From the NCBI GenBank assembly GCA_028822945.1, contig JAPKCN010000053.1, positions 1 through 10,547 on the forward strand: a stretch of DNA of 10,547 nt, written 5' to 3'. The stretch is from Porticoccaceae bacterium. GTDB taxonomy: Bacteria; Pseudomonadota; Gammaproteobacteria; Pseudomonadales; Porticoccaceae. The position numbers and the translations under genes were made by a program. Positions 1 to 6,709 of the stretch are shown here, piece by piece (positions within the stretch are counted from its first letter, which is position 1; the number at the start of each line of letters is the position of its first letter). A model generated the notes under the pieces. That model was given only the letters and a program-made list of their open reading frames with translations, had not been told where the DNA came from and made no database searches.

Positions 1-913
1 CTTTTGACCAAGGTGTACCTTCACTAATCAACGCCTCAATTTCATCAATCGGTACATCTTGCTTAAGCTTAATCGTTAGTGCCTGACTGTGGCACCGCAT
101 GGCACCAATGCGCACACAGAGACCGTCGAGCGGTATAGGTCGGTCACAGCGGGCTAGTATTTTGTTGGTCTCAGCCTGGTTTTTCCATTCCTCACGACTC
201 TGCCCGTTGGCCACTTCGGAATCAATCCACGGCAATAAACTGCCTGCTAGGGGGAAACCCCATTGGGTCACAGGAAAATCATCACTCCGCAAAATTTGCG
301 TAACCCGCCGGTCTATATCGAGAATTTCGGATGCTGGATTTGTCAGTTGCTCGCTAACCGAGGACTTAATAGCACCCATTTGCGAGATCAACTCACGCAT
401 GTTTTGCGCGCCAGCACCAGATGCTGCCTGATAGGTCATCGAACTGGCCCACTCTACTAAGTCGGCGTTAAACAATCCACCCAATCCCATTAACATGAGA
501 CTTACAGTGCAGTTGCCTCCAACAAAGTCTTTAGTTCCGTGGGCGATCGCCGCGTCGATTACTTCTCGATTAACGGGATCTAAAATAATCGTTGCACTGC
601 TGTTCATACGCAGAGTAGAGGCCGCATCTATCCAGTAGCCTTGCCAACCTGCAGCACGCAACTTTGGATAAACCTGTGAGGTGTAATCACTTCCCTGACA
701 GCTAATAATAATCTGCATCCGCCTCAAAGCCCCTATGTCATAGGCATCCTGAAGCACAGGCACGTTAAAACCAATATCTGGCGCCGGTTCACCGGGTTGA
801 GACGTAGTAAAAAAAACCGGCTCTATAAGACTAAAATCGCTCTCTTGACGCATACGCTCCATGAGCACTGAACCCACCATGCCGCGCCAACCAACTATCC
901 CTGTAACTTTCAT
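1..913 (-). CDS. asd: Aspartate-semialdehyde dehydrogenase, C-terminus cut by window edge
   Basis: This enzyme reduces aspartyl phosphate to aspartate semialdehyde with NADPH in the cytoplasm, the branch point to lysine/diaminopimelate, threonine and methionine. The frame is open from ATG at 913 to the left edge, giving 304 residues of about 370 usual for the E. coli-type enzyme. The N-terminus MKVTGIVGWRGMVGSVLMER is the NADP-binding start of this subtype (E. coli has almost the same string). The catalytic cysteine is Cys135 in GGNCTVSLM, and the substrate-binding and catalytic Arg268 and His275 lie in CVRIGAMRCH, one residue off the E. coli numbers. The start is 22 bases after the leuB stop, with only a weak GAG-type ribosome site, so it is probably cotranscribed with leuCDB. 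No lesion is visible in the part shown. Confidence 0.96.
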   Translation of the reverse strand, partial: MKVTGIVGWRGMVGSVLMERMRQESDFSLIEPVFFTTSQPGEPAPDIGFNVPVLQDAYDIGALRRMQIIISCQGSDYTSQVYPKLRAAGWQGYWIDAASTLRMNSSATIILDPVNREVIDAAIAHGTKDFVGGNCTVSLMLMGLGGLFNADLVEWASSMTYQAASGAGAQNMRELISQMGAIKSSVSEQLTNPASEILDIDRRVTQILRSDDFPVTQWGFPLAGSLLPWIDSEVANGQSREEWKNQAETNKILARCDRPIPLDGLCVRIGAMRCHSQALTIKLKQDVPIDEIEALISEGTPWSK

Positions 914-935
914 TGATTCATACTCACATTGGGTC

Positions 936-2030
936 TCAAACCAGCGCTGCAGCCGCTTGGAGCTCAGCCACAACTGCGTCGCCCATCTTCGCTGTGCCAA
1001 CGCGAGTTGTGCCTGCGGTTTGAATATCAGCCGTTCTCAACCCTCGATCGAGGACGCGACTCACTGCGTGCTCGATGGTGGATGCTGAATCTGGTGATCC
1101 GAGCGAATAGCGCAGCATCATAGCTACCGAGAGAATAGTGGCTAGTGGATTAGCGACACCCTGTCCAGCTATATCTGGGGCCGAGCCGTGGCAGGGTTCA
1201 TACATACCGCCACCGAACTGATCTAAGGATGCCGAAGGCAACATTCCGATCGAACCGGTCAACATGGCCGCAGTATCTGACAAAATATCGCCAAACATAT
1301 TGCCAGTTACCAATACATCAAACTGTTTGGGTTCGCGTACCAACTGCATCGCCGCATTATCGACGTATAGGTGACTCAACTCGACATCGGGATAATCGGC
1401 TGCCATCTCTGAAATAACCTCTTTCCAAAGAATGGTCGCCTCGAGGACATTTGATTTATCTACTGAACACAATCGTTTATCTCGCACCATTGCTGTCTCA
1501 AAAGCAACTTTACCGATGCGCCTAATTTCAGACTCGGCGTATTTGTAGGTGTTGTAACCTTCGCGCTCCCCATTTTCAAGGGTCCTAATGCCACGTGGCT
1601 CACCGAAGTAGATACCGCCGACCAATTCCCGCACTATCAGAATGTCCAGGCCCGCTACAATCTCGGGTTTCAGGGACGACGCGTTCGCCAGTTGCGGATA
1701 CATAATCGCCGGACGCAAGTTGGCAAACAACTGTAATTCCGCTCGAATCCGTAGCAGCCCACTTTCTGGTCGCAATCTGCGCTCAAAGTGATCCCACTGC
1801 GGTCCGCCGACAGCGCCTAGCAAAATGGCATCTGCATCGCGAGCACTATCGAGTGTATCCTGGGGGCAGGGGTTCCCGGCAACATTGAGTGCAGCTCCTC
1901 CAAGTAAGCCGTAGTCTAGTTTTACACCTAAATCGAACTGCAGATTGATAGCCTCTAGAACTTTTACGGCTTCAGTGACAATCTCAGAACCAATGTTATC
2001 GCCCGGCAAAACTAGCACTCGCCTGGTCAT
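936..2030 (-). CDS. leuB: 3-isopropylmalate dehydrogenase
   Basis: It oxidises and decarboxylates 3-isopropylmalate to 2-oxoisocaproate with NAD, the third leucine-specific step, in the cytoplasm. The 364 residues match the family length. Visible landmarks are the substrate-binding arginines Arg94 and Arg96 (RIRAEL), Arg106 and Arg134 (VRELVGG), Tyr141 in GIYFGEPRG, Lys192 in SVDKSNVL, and the metal-binding aspartates Asp224 (LYVDNAAMQL), Asp248 and Asp252 (FGDILSD). The NAD loop EPCHGSAPDIAGQG is at 278-291. The ATG start overlaps the leuD stop as ATGA, and a GGAG site at 2038-2041 lies seven bases upstream. One oddity is the N-terminal loop, normally GDGIGPE, which reads GDNIGSE at 10-16. 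The rest looks intact and functional. Confidence 0.97.
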   Translation of the reverse strand: MTRRVLVLPGDNIGSEIVTEAVKVLEAINLQFDLGVKLDYGLLGGAALNVAGNPCPQDTLDSARDADAILLGAVGGPQWDHFERRLRPESGLLRIRAELQLFANLRPAIMYPQLANASSLKPEIVAGLDILIVRELVGGIYFGEPRGIRTLENGEREGYNTYKYAESEIRRIGKVAFETAMVRDKRLCSVDKSNVLEATILWKEVISEMAADYPDVELSHLYVDNAAMQLVREPKQFDVLVTGNMFGDILSDTAAMLTGSIGMLPSASLDQFGGGMYEPCHGSAPDIAGQGVANPLATILSVAMMLRYSLGSPDSASTIEHAVSRVLDRGLRTADIQTAGTTRVGTAKMGDAVVAELQAAAALV

Positions 2031-2674
2031 TTAATAGCTCCAAATACCCATGGATGACACGCAGCGCGCTGCGTTTCATAGCGCTTAATCGAAGTCGCCT
2101 CCTGAAGGGTCAGCGCAATTTCATCTAGCCCATTTAACAGACACTGCTTGCGGAATTCATCGATTTCAAAATCGTAACTACTCCCATCGCTCGACAGTAC
2201 TTGCTGATCTTTAAGGTCCACAGTTAATTGATAGCCCTCCTCAAGATATAAACCTGCAAACAATCGATCCACAGACTGTTCGCTTAGCACCACTGGAAGT
2301 AACCCGTTTTTAAAGCAATTATTGTAGAATATATCGGCAAAACTTGGCGCAATAATTGCTCGAAAACCATAGTCCTCGAGCGCCCAGGGCGCATGTTCAC
2401 GACTCGAGCCACAACCAAAGTTTGTCCTAGCTAAAAGTATAGATGCCCCTGAGTAACGCTGTTGATTAAGAGGAAACTCGACGTTTAATGGCCGCATCGA
2501 ACAATCCTGCCCCGGCTCACCGCTATCCAGATAACGCAATTCATCAAATAGATTGGGACCAAACCCGCTGCGCTTGATTGATTTCAAAAACTGTTTGGGA
2601 ATGATCATATCCGTATCCACATTGGCGCGATCCATAGGTCCAACTAACCCAGAATGTCGAGTGAAAGCTTTCAT
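2027..2674 (-). CDS. leuD: 3-isopropylmalate dehydratase small subunit
   Basis: This is the small (swivel-domain) subunit of isopropylmalate isomerase. With LeuC it converts 2-isopropylmalate to 3-isopropylmalate through dehydration and rehydration. The protein has 215 residues, close to the 200-215 usual for proteobacterial LeuD. The N-terminal NVDTDMIIPKQFLKSI (18-33) and the substrate-loop motif NFGCGSSREHAPWAL (85-99) are diagnostic, and SFADIFYNNCFKNGLLPV (111-128) is the conserved block after it. The ATG at 2674 overlaps the leuC stop as ATGA. It is preceded by a full AGGAGGT ribosome site inside the last leuC codons, so translation is probably coupled and the two subunits made in similar amounts. 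No gene lies between leuD and leuB here. Confidence 0.97.
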   Translation of the reverse strand: MKAFTRHSGLVGPMDRANVDTDMIIPKQFLKSIKRSGFGPNLFDELRYLDSGEPGQDCSMRPLNVEFPLNQQRYSGASILLARTNFGCGSSREHAPWALEDYGFRAIIAPSFADIFYNNCFKNGLLPVVLSEQSVDRLFAGLYLEEGYQLTVDLKDQQVLSSDGSSYDFEIDEFRKQCLLNGLDEIALTLQEATSIKRYETQRAACHPWVFGAIK

Positions 2675-4107
2675 GTCACGACCTCCTGAACGAAATCGCG
2701 CACATCGACGATATGACCCGCTACCGCTGCCGCCGCCGCCATCGCCGGACTCATCAAATGAGTTCGACCTCCATTCCCCTGCCGGCCTTCAAAATTTCGA
2801 TTTGAGGTAGACGCGCAGTGTTCTCCAGAGCCCAATTTATCGGCATTCATTGCCAGACACATTGAGCACCCAGGTTCGCGCCACTCCATCCCAGCATTAA
2901 TAAATACCTTGTCTAACCCCTCGGCTTCTGCCTGCGCTTTAACCATCTGTGATCCAGGCACTACTAGTACCTGTTTGACCGATGATGCAGTTTTTCGGCC
3001 CCGCGCAACAGCCGCAGCGGCACGCATATCTTCGATACGCGAATTCGTGCAGCTCCCGATGAACACGCGATCAACAGCAATCGAGGTGATCGCTTGGCCG
3101 CCCTCAAGGCCCATATAAGCCAGGGCACGTTCCAATCCCCGACGTTCTTCTGGGGTTTTTTGTGATGACAAGTCTGGTACTCTGGCAGTGACTTCAGCCA
3201 CCATTTCCGGCGAGGTGCCCCAGGTAACCTGGGGCGCAATTTCGTCGGCATGTAGAAAAACTTCGCTATCAAAAACCGCTTGGTCATCGCTTACCAGAGT
3301 CTTCCAGTAAGCCACAGCAAGTCCCCATAGACCGCCACTGGGCACAAACTGCCGTCCATGCACATAGTCGATTGTAGTCTCGTCGACCGCAACCATTCCA
3401 ACCCGAGCGCCGGCCTCAATCGCCATATTACAGACCGTCATTCGTCCCTCGACGGTCATATCCCGAAACACTTCTCCAGCAAATTCGATCGCATGTCCAT
3501 TGCCTCCGGCGGTACCTATCTTCCCTATGATCGCTAAAACAACATCCTTGGGAGTCACCCCTGTTGCTAAGCAGCCATCGACGGTAACGCGCATGTTCTT
3601 CATCTTTTTTGCCACCAGACATTGGGATGCCAATACGTGCTCGACTTCGGATGTGCCAATGCCGTGCGCCAAACAACCCAAGGCTCCATGAGTAGCGGTG
3701 TGCGAGTCTCCGCAGACAACTGTCATACCGGGCATCGTAGCCCCGAGTTCAGGCCCCATGACATGCACGATACCCTGGCCCATTTCATTCATCTTGAACT
3801 CTTTAATTCCAAAGTGCTCACAGTTATCGTCAAGGGTCTGCACCTGGATACGCGATGTGAGGTCAGGAATTCCTGCAACTCCCGCCTCTCGTTCAAAGCG
3901 ATCAGTAGAGATATTGTGGTCTGGGGTTGCCACATTCGTATCCAGTCGCCAGGGCTTGCGGCCAGCTAAGCGCAGACCTTCAAAAGCCTGCGGCGACGTG
4001 ACCTCATGAATAATATGTCGATCGATATAGATCAGAGCAGAGCCGTCGTCGCGCTCGGTAACGATGTGACTCTCCCACAACTTATCATATAGCGTTTTTT
4101 GGCTCAT
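2671..4107 (-). CDS. leuC: 3-isopropylmalate dehydratase large subunit
   Basis: This is the aconitase-family large subunit of isopropylmalate isomerase; it carries the 4Fe-4S cluster and works with LeuD in the second leucine-specific step. The 478 residues compare with about 466-475 in relatives. The three cluster cysteines are Cys353 in FIGSCTNSRIEDM, and Cys414 and Cys417 in EPGCSMCLAMN. Other family blocks are DRHIIHEVTSPQAFEGL (29-45), CGDSHTATHGALG (132-144) and the C-terminal SNRNFEGRQGNGGRTHLMSP (435-454). The ATG at 4107 has an AAGGGGA ribosome site about seven bases upstream. It is the first gene of the leuC-leuD-leuB-asd set, and a broken LysR-type gene lies divergently on its 5' side. 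Confidence 0.97.
   Translation of the reverse strand: MSQKTLYDKLWESHIVTERDDGSALIYIDRHIIHEVTSPQAFEGLRLAGRKPWRLDTNVATPDHNISTDRFEREAGVAGIPDLTSRIQVQTLDDNCEHFGIKEFKMNEMGQGIVHVMGPELGATMPGMTVVCGDSHTATHGALGCLAHGIGTSEVEHVLASQCLVAKKMKNMRVTVDGCLATGVTPKDVVLAIIGKIGTAGGNGHAIEFAGEVFRDMTVEGRMTVCNMAIEAGARVGMVAVDETTIDYVHGRQFVPSGGLWGLAVAYWKTLVSDDQAVFDSEVFLHADEIAPQVTWGTSPEMVAEVTARVPDLSSQKTPEERRGLERALAYMGLEGGQAITSIAVDRVFIGSCTNSRIEDMRAAAAVARGRKTASSVKQVLVVPGSQMVKAQAEAEGLDKVFINAGMEWREPGCSMCLAMNADKLGSGEHCASTSNRNFEGRQGNGGRTHLMSPAMAAAAAVAGHIVDVRDFVQEVVT
2681..2687 (-). promoter_or_regulatory. Strong leuD ribosome site inside leuC
   Basis: The minus-strand bases AGGAGGT form a perfect Shine-Dalgarno core six bases before the leuD ATG. 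They lie within the codons for the last residues of LeuC (Gln-Glu-Val-Val-Thr), so one stretch serves as coding sequence and as initiation signal. Together with the ATGA overlap, this decides the leuD start and suggests strong, coupled reinitiation. Confidence 0.8.
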
Positions 4108-4145
4108 CTAATTCCCCTTATTTCGAAGCTGCCGTGCCAGTCCAT
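4104..4145 (-). other. Possible 13-codon leader reading frame before leuC
   Basis: On the minus strand an ATG at 4145 opens a frame for MDWHGSFEIRGIR whose TGA overlaps the leuC ATG as ATGA, the same junction type as leuC/leuD and leuD/leuB. GGAGG lies only three bases before this ATG, and a second GAGG lies seven bases before it. The frame contains no leucine codon, so it is not a classical leucine attenuation peptide. It may be chance: the purine-rich stretch is short, and the best candidate promoter would start the transcript only about ten bases upstream. Confidence 0.25.
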
Positions 4146-4163
4146 GACCCTCCCTCAGCCGCT

Positions 4164-4192
4164 ATCATAATCTCCCTGCATGATGAAATAAA
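4164..4192 (-). promoter_or_regulatory. Candidate leuC operon promoter
   Basis: On the minus strand TATGAT (4169 to 4164, five of six matches to the sigma-70 -10 box) follows TTTATT (4192 to 4187, a poor -35) at a 17-base spacing, about 57 bases before the leuC ATG. The weak -35 box overlaps a LysR-type palindrome, which would fit activator-dependent transcription. This is a prediction by eye only. Confidence 0.35.
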
Positions 4193-4197
4193 CTCAT
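4183..4197. promoter_or_regulatory. Candidate LysR-type operator overlapping the leuC -35
   Basis: The plus-strand bases ATGAAATAAACTCAT have perfect four-base arms ATGA/TCAT around seven bases and fit the T-N11-A pattern of LysR-family binding sites (TGA-N7-TCA). The site lies between leuC and the divergent LysR-type pseudogene, where such a regulator would be expected to bind. Short AT-rich palindromes also arise by chance. Confidence 0.3.
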
Positions 4198-4231
4198 AAT
4201 TTTTGTACAAGCCATTCCTTGCTAGAGTAGA

Positions 4232-4247
4232 TATTGTATTTTCAATA
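4232..4247. promoter_or_regulatory. Second candidate LysR-type operator
   Basis: The plus-strand bases TATTGTATTTTCAATA have five-base arms TATTG/CAATA around six bases, and contain a T-N11-A match. They lie immediately before the former start of the LysR-type gene, about 125-140 bases upstream of the leuC ATG. This is a plausible recognition or autoregulation site left from the ancestral divergent promoter. Function is inferred from position and symmetry alone. Confidence 0.3.
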
Positions 4248-4249
4248 CT

Positions 4250-5147
4250 TTGGTCAATCTGGACAATCAAAACCTAAAAGCTTTTGTAAGTGTTGCCACT
4301 AATCGTTCGTTTTCAACGGCTGCAGACCAGCTATACCTAACAAAATCTGTAATTAGTAAGCGCATTGCACAATTAGAACAGCAGGTTGGCAGACGATTAT
4401 TTGACCGACTGGGTCGCCAGGTATCTTTGACGGAAGCTGGTTTCGCTCTGCTACCCAGAGCGCAACATATCCTAGGTCGTTATAACGAAGCGCGGTAAGC
4501 TCTGAAAGATCTTTCAGGACAATCCAGCGGTACTTTGCGACTGGCAATAAGTCATCACCTCGGCCTTCACCGGCTGACATAGGGGTTAAAAGCCCTTACT
4601 CGCGAATACCCCGAGGTGCGGCTAGATATCTTTTATGGATTCGGACGTAGCCTCTCAACAGGTTGTCGAGGGGACTTCAGAAATTGCCGTAAGCACATTA
4701 ACGCTTGAACCACACAAAAGCATAGTCGGACACAGGGTATGGCACGATCCGTTTGAATTTATCTGTGCTCAAGGTCATCCATTGGCAAATCTGGCGAAGC
4801 CTAAACTTATGAGCTTGGGAGTATATACCCAGCAATCCTTTCCGGTTTGAATACCTATACCGGAAGAATCGTGCAAAATTTATTTTCAGAGTGCAACATA
4901 CCGTTAGGTGCTTCGATGTCGACCAACTATATAAAGTCTATTAGAGTACTCATTTCGATTGGCTTAGGATAGAACGAATGTTGAATCATACTGGTTAACG
5001 GTTCAAAGAACATACCGGTAGACAGTACCATTACCGCAAGAGATTTGGGGTATATAGATCACGGCCAACGCAGCTTATCAAATGGGGCGAGGCCTTTATA
5101 GAGGTACTCTGCAGCATCCGCCCATGTGATCCAGCAAGCCATGCATG
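4250..5147 (+). pseudogene. Decayed LysR-type transcriptional regulator divergent from leuC
   Basis: A degenerate gene for a LysR-family regulator can be read across three frames. The N-terminal winged helix-turn-helix is intact: DNQNLKAFVSVATNRSFSTA (from 4262), then LYLTKSVISKRIAQLEQQVG and LFDRLGRQVSLTEAGFALL. The expected ATG is absent: the codon before Asp is CTG at 4259, and the only alternative start is TTG at 4250. TAA at 4496 and TAG at 4580 interrupt the linker and early effector domain. An extra T in the run 4631-4634 shifts the frame into MDSDVASQQVVEGTSEIAVS. A second shift near 4810-4826 returns to the first frame, where YPAILSGLNTYTGRIVQNLF continues to GLG, followed by TAG at 4970 (probably a lost Trp of GLGW) and TGA at 4982. 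RDLGYIDHGQRSLSNGA and, after another shift near 5089, AFIEVLCSIRP end at TGA 5145. The number of lesions excludes a simple sequencing error. It probably once controlled leuCDB. Confidence 0.9.
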
Positions 5148-5162
5148 AATGTTAATATGACT

Positions 5163-5531
5163 CTATGTGCTGTTTCCAGACCTATTTAATGCGTATTGTC
5201 TAGCCAATCTAAAACTATCCCATATGCCCATTGCCCAAGTTGCAATAAGAGCCCCATACAGAACCACCTGTTGCCAAGCAACAAAAGGGCTCGGAGTGAT
5301 TCGTAATGCATCTAAGATGGATTCAATCGATATGCCAAGTTCACCACGATTGATTTGCGCGGCAACGATATCCGCTTTGAAGTTTGCTTCAAACATTACA
5401 AAACCCAAACACACTAAAGTTATCGTAATGCAAAGCCACGCTCTCCGTCGCTTGCCGAGCAAAAAGTACCCAGCACCGGGGAAAATTAAAATACTGTACA
5501 GAGCAACTTTATAGGCTAATTTCACATCCAC
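5163..5531 (-). CDS. Small three-helix membrane protein, function unknown
   Basis: I do not recognise this 122-residue protein. It has three probable membrane segments at about residues 7-25, 31-48 and 86-106. A short basic loop (GKRRR, 26-30) joins the first two, which suggests that this loop faces the cytoplasm. A polar stretch of about 35 residues separates the second and third, and a basic tail follows. The motif FPGAGYFLLGKRRRAWL in helix 1, and WDSFRLARQ after helix 3, resemble TM2-like small membrane proteins with PGxGxxxxG and W-x-x-D-x-x-R patterns, but this is only a resemblance. The start is GTG at 5531, with GTG at 5525 as the alternative; the ribosome site is weak (GGGTAAG). It follows aroC by 51 bases on the same strand, with a small hairpin between. 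The opposite strand is also open, but its product lacks this regular helix pattern. Confidence 0.7.
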   Translation of the reverse strand: MDVKLAYKVALYSILIFPGAGYFLLGKRRRAWLCITITLVCLGFVMFEANFKADIVAAQINRGELGISIESILDALRITPSPFVAWQQVVLYGALIATWAMGIWDSFRLARQYALNRSGNST

Positions 5532-5567
5532 CCACTTACCCGAAGGCAGGCCCAGAAAGCCATTGCA

Positions 5568-5580
5568 ACCCCTGAGGGGT
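5568..5580 (-). terminator. Small GC-rich hairpin after aroC
   Basis: ACCCC-TGA-GGGGT is a perfect five-base-pair inverted repeat starting three bases after the aroC stop codon. On the minus strand it is followed by TTGCAATGG rather than a run of T, so it is at best a weak or partial terminator, or an mRNA 3'-end stabiliser, between aroC and the downstream membrane-protein gene. Confidence 0.3.
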
Positions 5581-5582
5581 AC

Positions 5583-6668
5583 TTAAATCGGCGGGAGACC
5601 ACTGTCTACATCCATATTTTGAGCGCGCTGACGAAGATAATGATCCATCAGAGTGATTGCCAGCATTGCCTCGGCAATCGGCACTGCTCTGATTCCTACA
5701 CAGGGGTCGTGGCGACCCGTGGTAACGACGTCGACCGGCTCTCCCTTGGTGTTAATTGAACGCCCTGAAATTCTCAAACTAGAAGTAGGCTTTAAAGCTA
5801 AATTTGCGCATAGTGCCTGACCGGTGGATATACCGCCTAGCACACCACCAGAGTTATTCGATAAAAAACCCTGTGTAGATAACTCGTCGCGGTGATCTGT
5901 GCCTTTTTGGGTCACACACGAAAATCCGGCACCAATCTCGACCCCTTTGACGGCATTAATGCCCATCAGAGCATGGGCAATATCGGCATCCAAACGATCA
6001 AAGACCGGCTCCCCCAAGCCAACTGGTAACCCGGTCGCAGTAACGCTGACTTGCGCGCCTACTGAGTTACCCTCTTTAACCAGAGCCTGCATATAATTTT
6101 CAAGTTCAGGTATCTTATCTGGGTCGGGAAAGAAAAACGGATTGCGCTCAATTTCCTCGCGCTCAAAACGTTCAAATCTAACGGGACCCAAGCGCGAAAC
6201 GTACCCGAAAATCTCAACTCCGAGCCGTTCGGACAGATATTTTTTGGCTATAGCACCAGCCGCGACGCGCATCGCAGTTTCGCGAGCCGAACTGCGACCG
6301 CCACCGCGGTAATCACGGATACCATATTTTTGATAATAAGTATAATCAGCATGAGAAGGCCTAAATAAGTCTTTAATTTTACTATAATCTTTAGATTTTT
6401 GATCGGTATTGGCTATTATCATTCCAATCGGAGCGCCAGTCGTCTTGCCTTCGAACAATCCGGACAATATTTTCACTTCATCGGATTCTCTGCGCTGCGT
6501 TGTATAGCGCGATTGACCCGGCTTACGACGATCGAGATCTCGCTGCAGGTCGGCCGCGGTGAGAGTCAATCCGGGCGGACACCCGTCTACCACGCAGCCG
6601 AGCGCAGCCCCATGACTTTCGCCAAAGCTGGTAAGCGTAAATAATTTTCCGAATGTGTTACCAGACAT
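5583..6668 (-). CDS. aroC: Chorismate synthase
   Basis: It converts 5-enolpyruvylshikimate 3-phosphate to chorismate by elimination of phosphate, using reduced FMN, as the last common step to aromatic amino acids, folate and quinones; it acts in the cytoplasm as a tetramer. The 361 residues match the bacterial length. The N-terminal signature NTFGKLFTLTSFGESHG (4-20) contains the conserved His19, and RPSHADYTYYQKYG (103-116) carries the second active-site histidine, His106. RGGGRSSARETAMRVAAGA (121-139) and GRHDPCVGIRAVPIAEAM (318-335) are the other hallmark blocks. The ATG at 6668 has an AAGGA ribosome site five bases upstream. It lies 41 bases downstream of prmB on the same strand, a common gammaproteobacterial pairing, and is probably cotranscribed with it. 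No damage is visible. Confidence 0.97.
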   Translation of the reverse strand: MSGNTFGKLFTLTSFGESHGAALGCVVDGCPPGLTLTAADLQRDLDRRKPGQSRYTTQRRESDEVKILSGLFEGKTTGAPIGMIIANTDQKSKDYSKIKDLFRPSHADYTYYQKYGIRDYRGGGRSSARETAMRVAAGAIAKKYLSERLGVEIFGYVSRLGPVRFERFEREEIERNPFFFPDPDKIPELENYMQALVKEGNSVGAQVSVTATGLPVGLGEPVFDRLDADIAHALMGINAVKGVEIGAGFSCVTQKGTDHRDELSTQGFLSNNSGGVLGGISTGQALCANLALKPTSSLRISGRSINTKGEPVDVVTTGRHDPCVGIRAVPIAEAMLAITLMDHYLRQRAQNMDVDSGLPPI

Positions 6669-6709
6669 GTCTATCCTTACTCGTTAACGCAATTACTATT
6701 ATACGAAAT

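Noticed and set aside
3622..4009. Overlapping plus-strand open frames opposite the leuC 5' half
   Set aside because: They are antisense to a complete, motif-rich leuC, have no recognisable domains, and no ribosome site was seen.
4108..4160. Leucine attenuator leader peptide before leuC
   Set aside because: The only small frame there has no leucine codons, and I see no terminator/antiterminator stem pair with a T run.
4635..4850. A separate 71-residue gene starting at ATG 4635
   Set aside because: Its sequence is the middle of a LysR effector domain and joins the upstream and downstream pieces of the same pseudogene.
4496..4984. Stop-codon recoding or read-through in the LysR gene
   Set aside because: The stops are a mix of TAA, TAG and TGA and occur together with frameshifts and loss of ATG, which is decay and not recoding; neighbouring genes use normal stops.
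5167..5514. A 115-codon plus-strand frame opposite the small membrane-protein gene
   Set aside because: Its product has irregular composition and no family resemblance, while the minus-strand product has three regular membrane helices and shares the strand of aroC.
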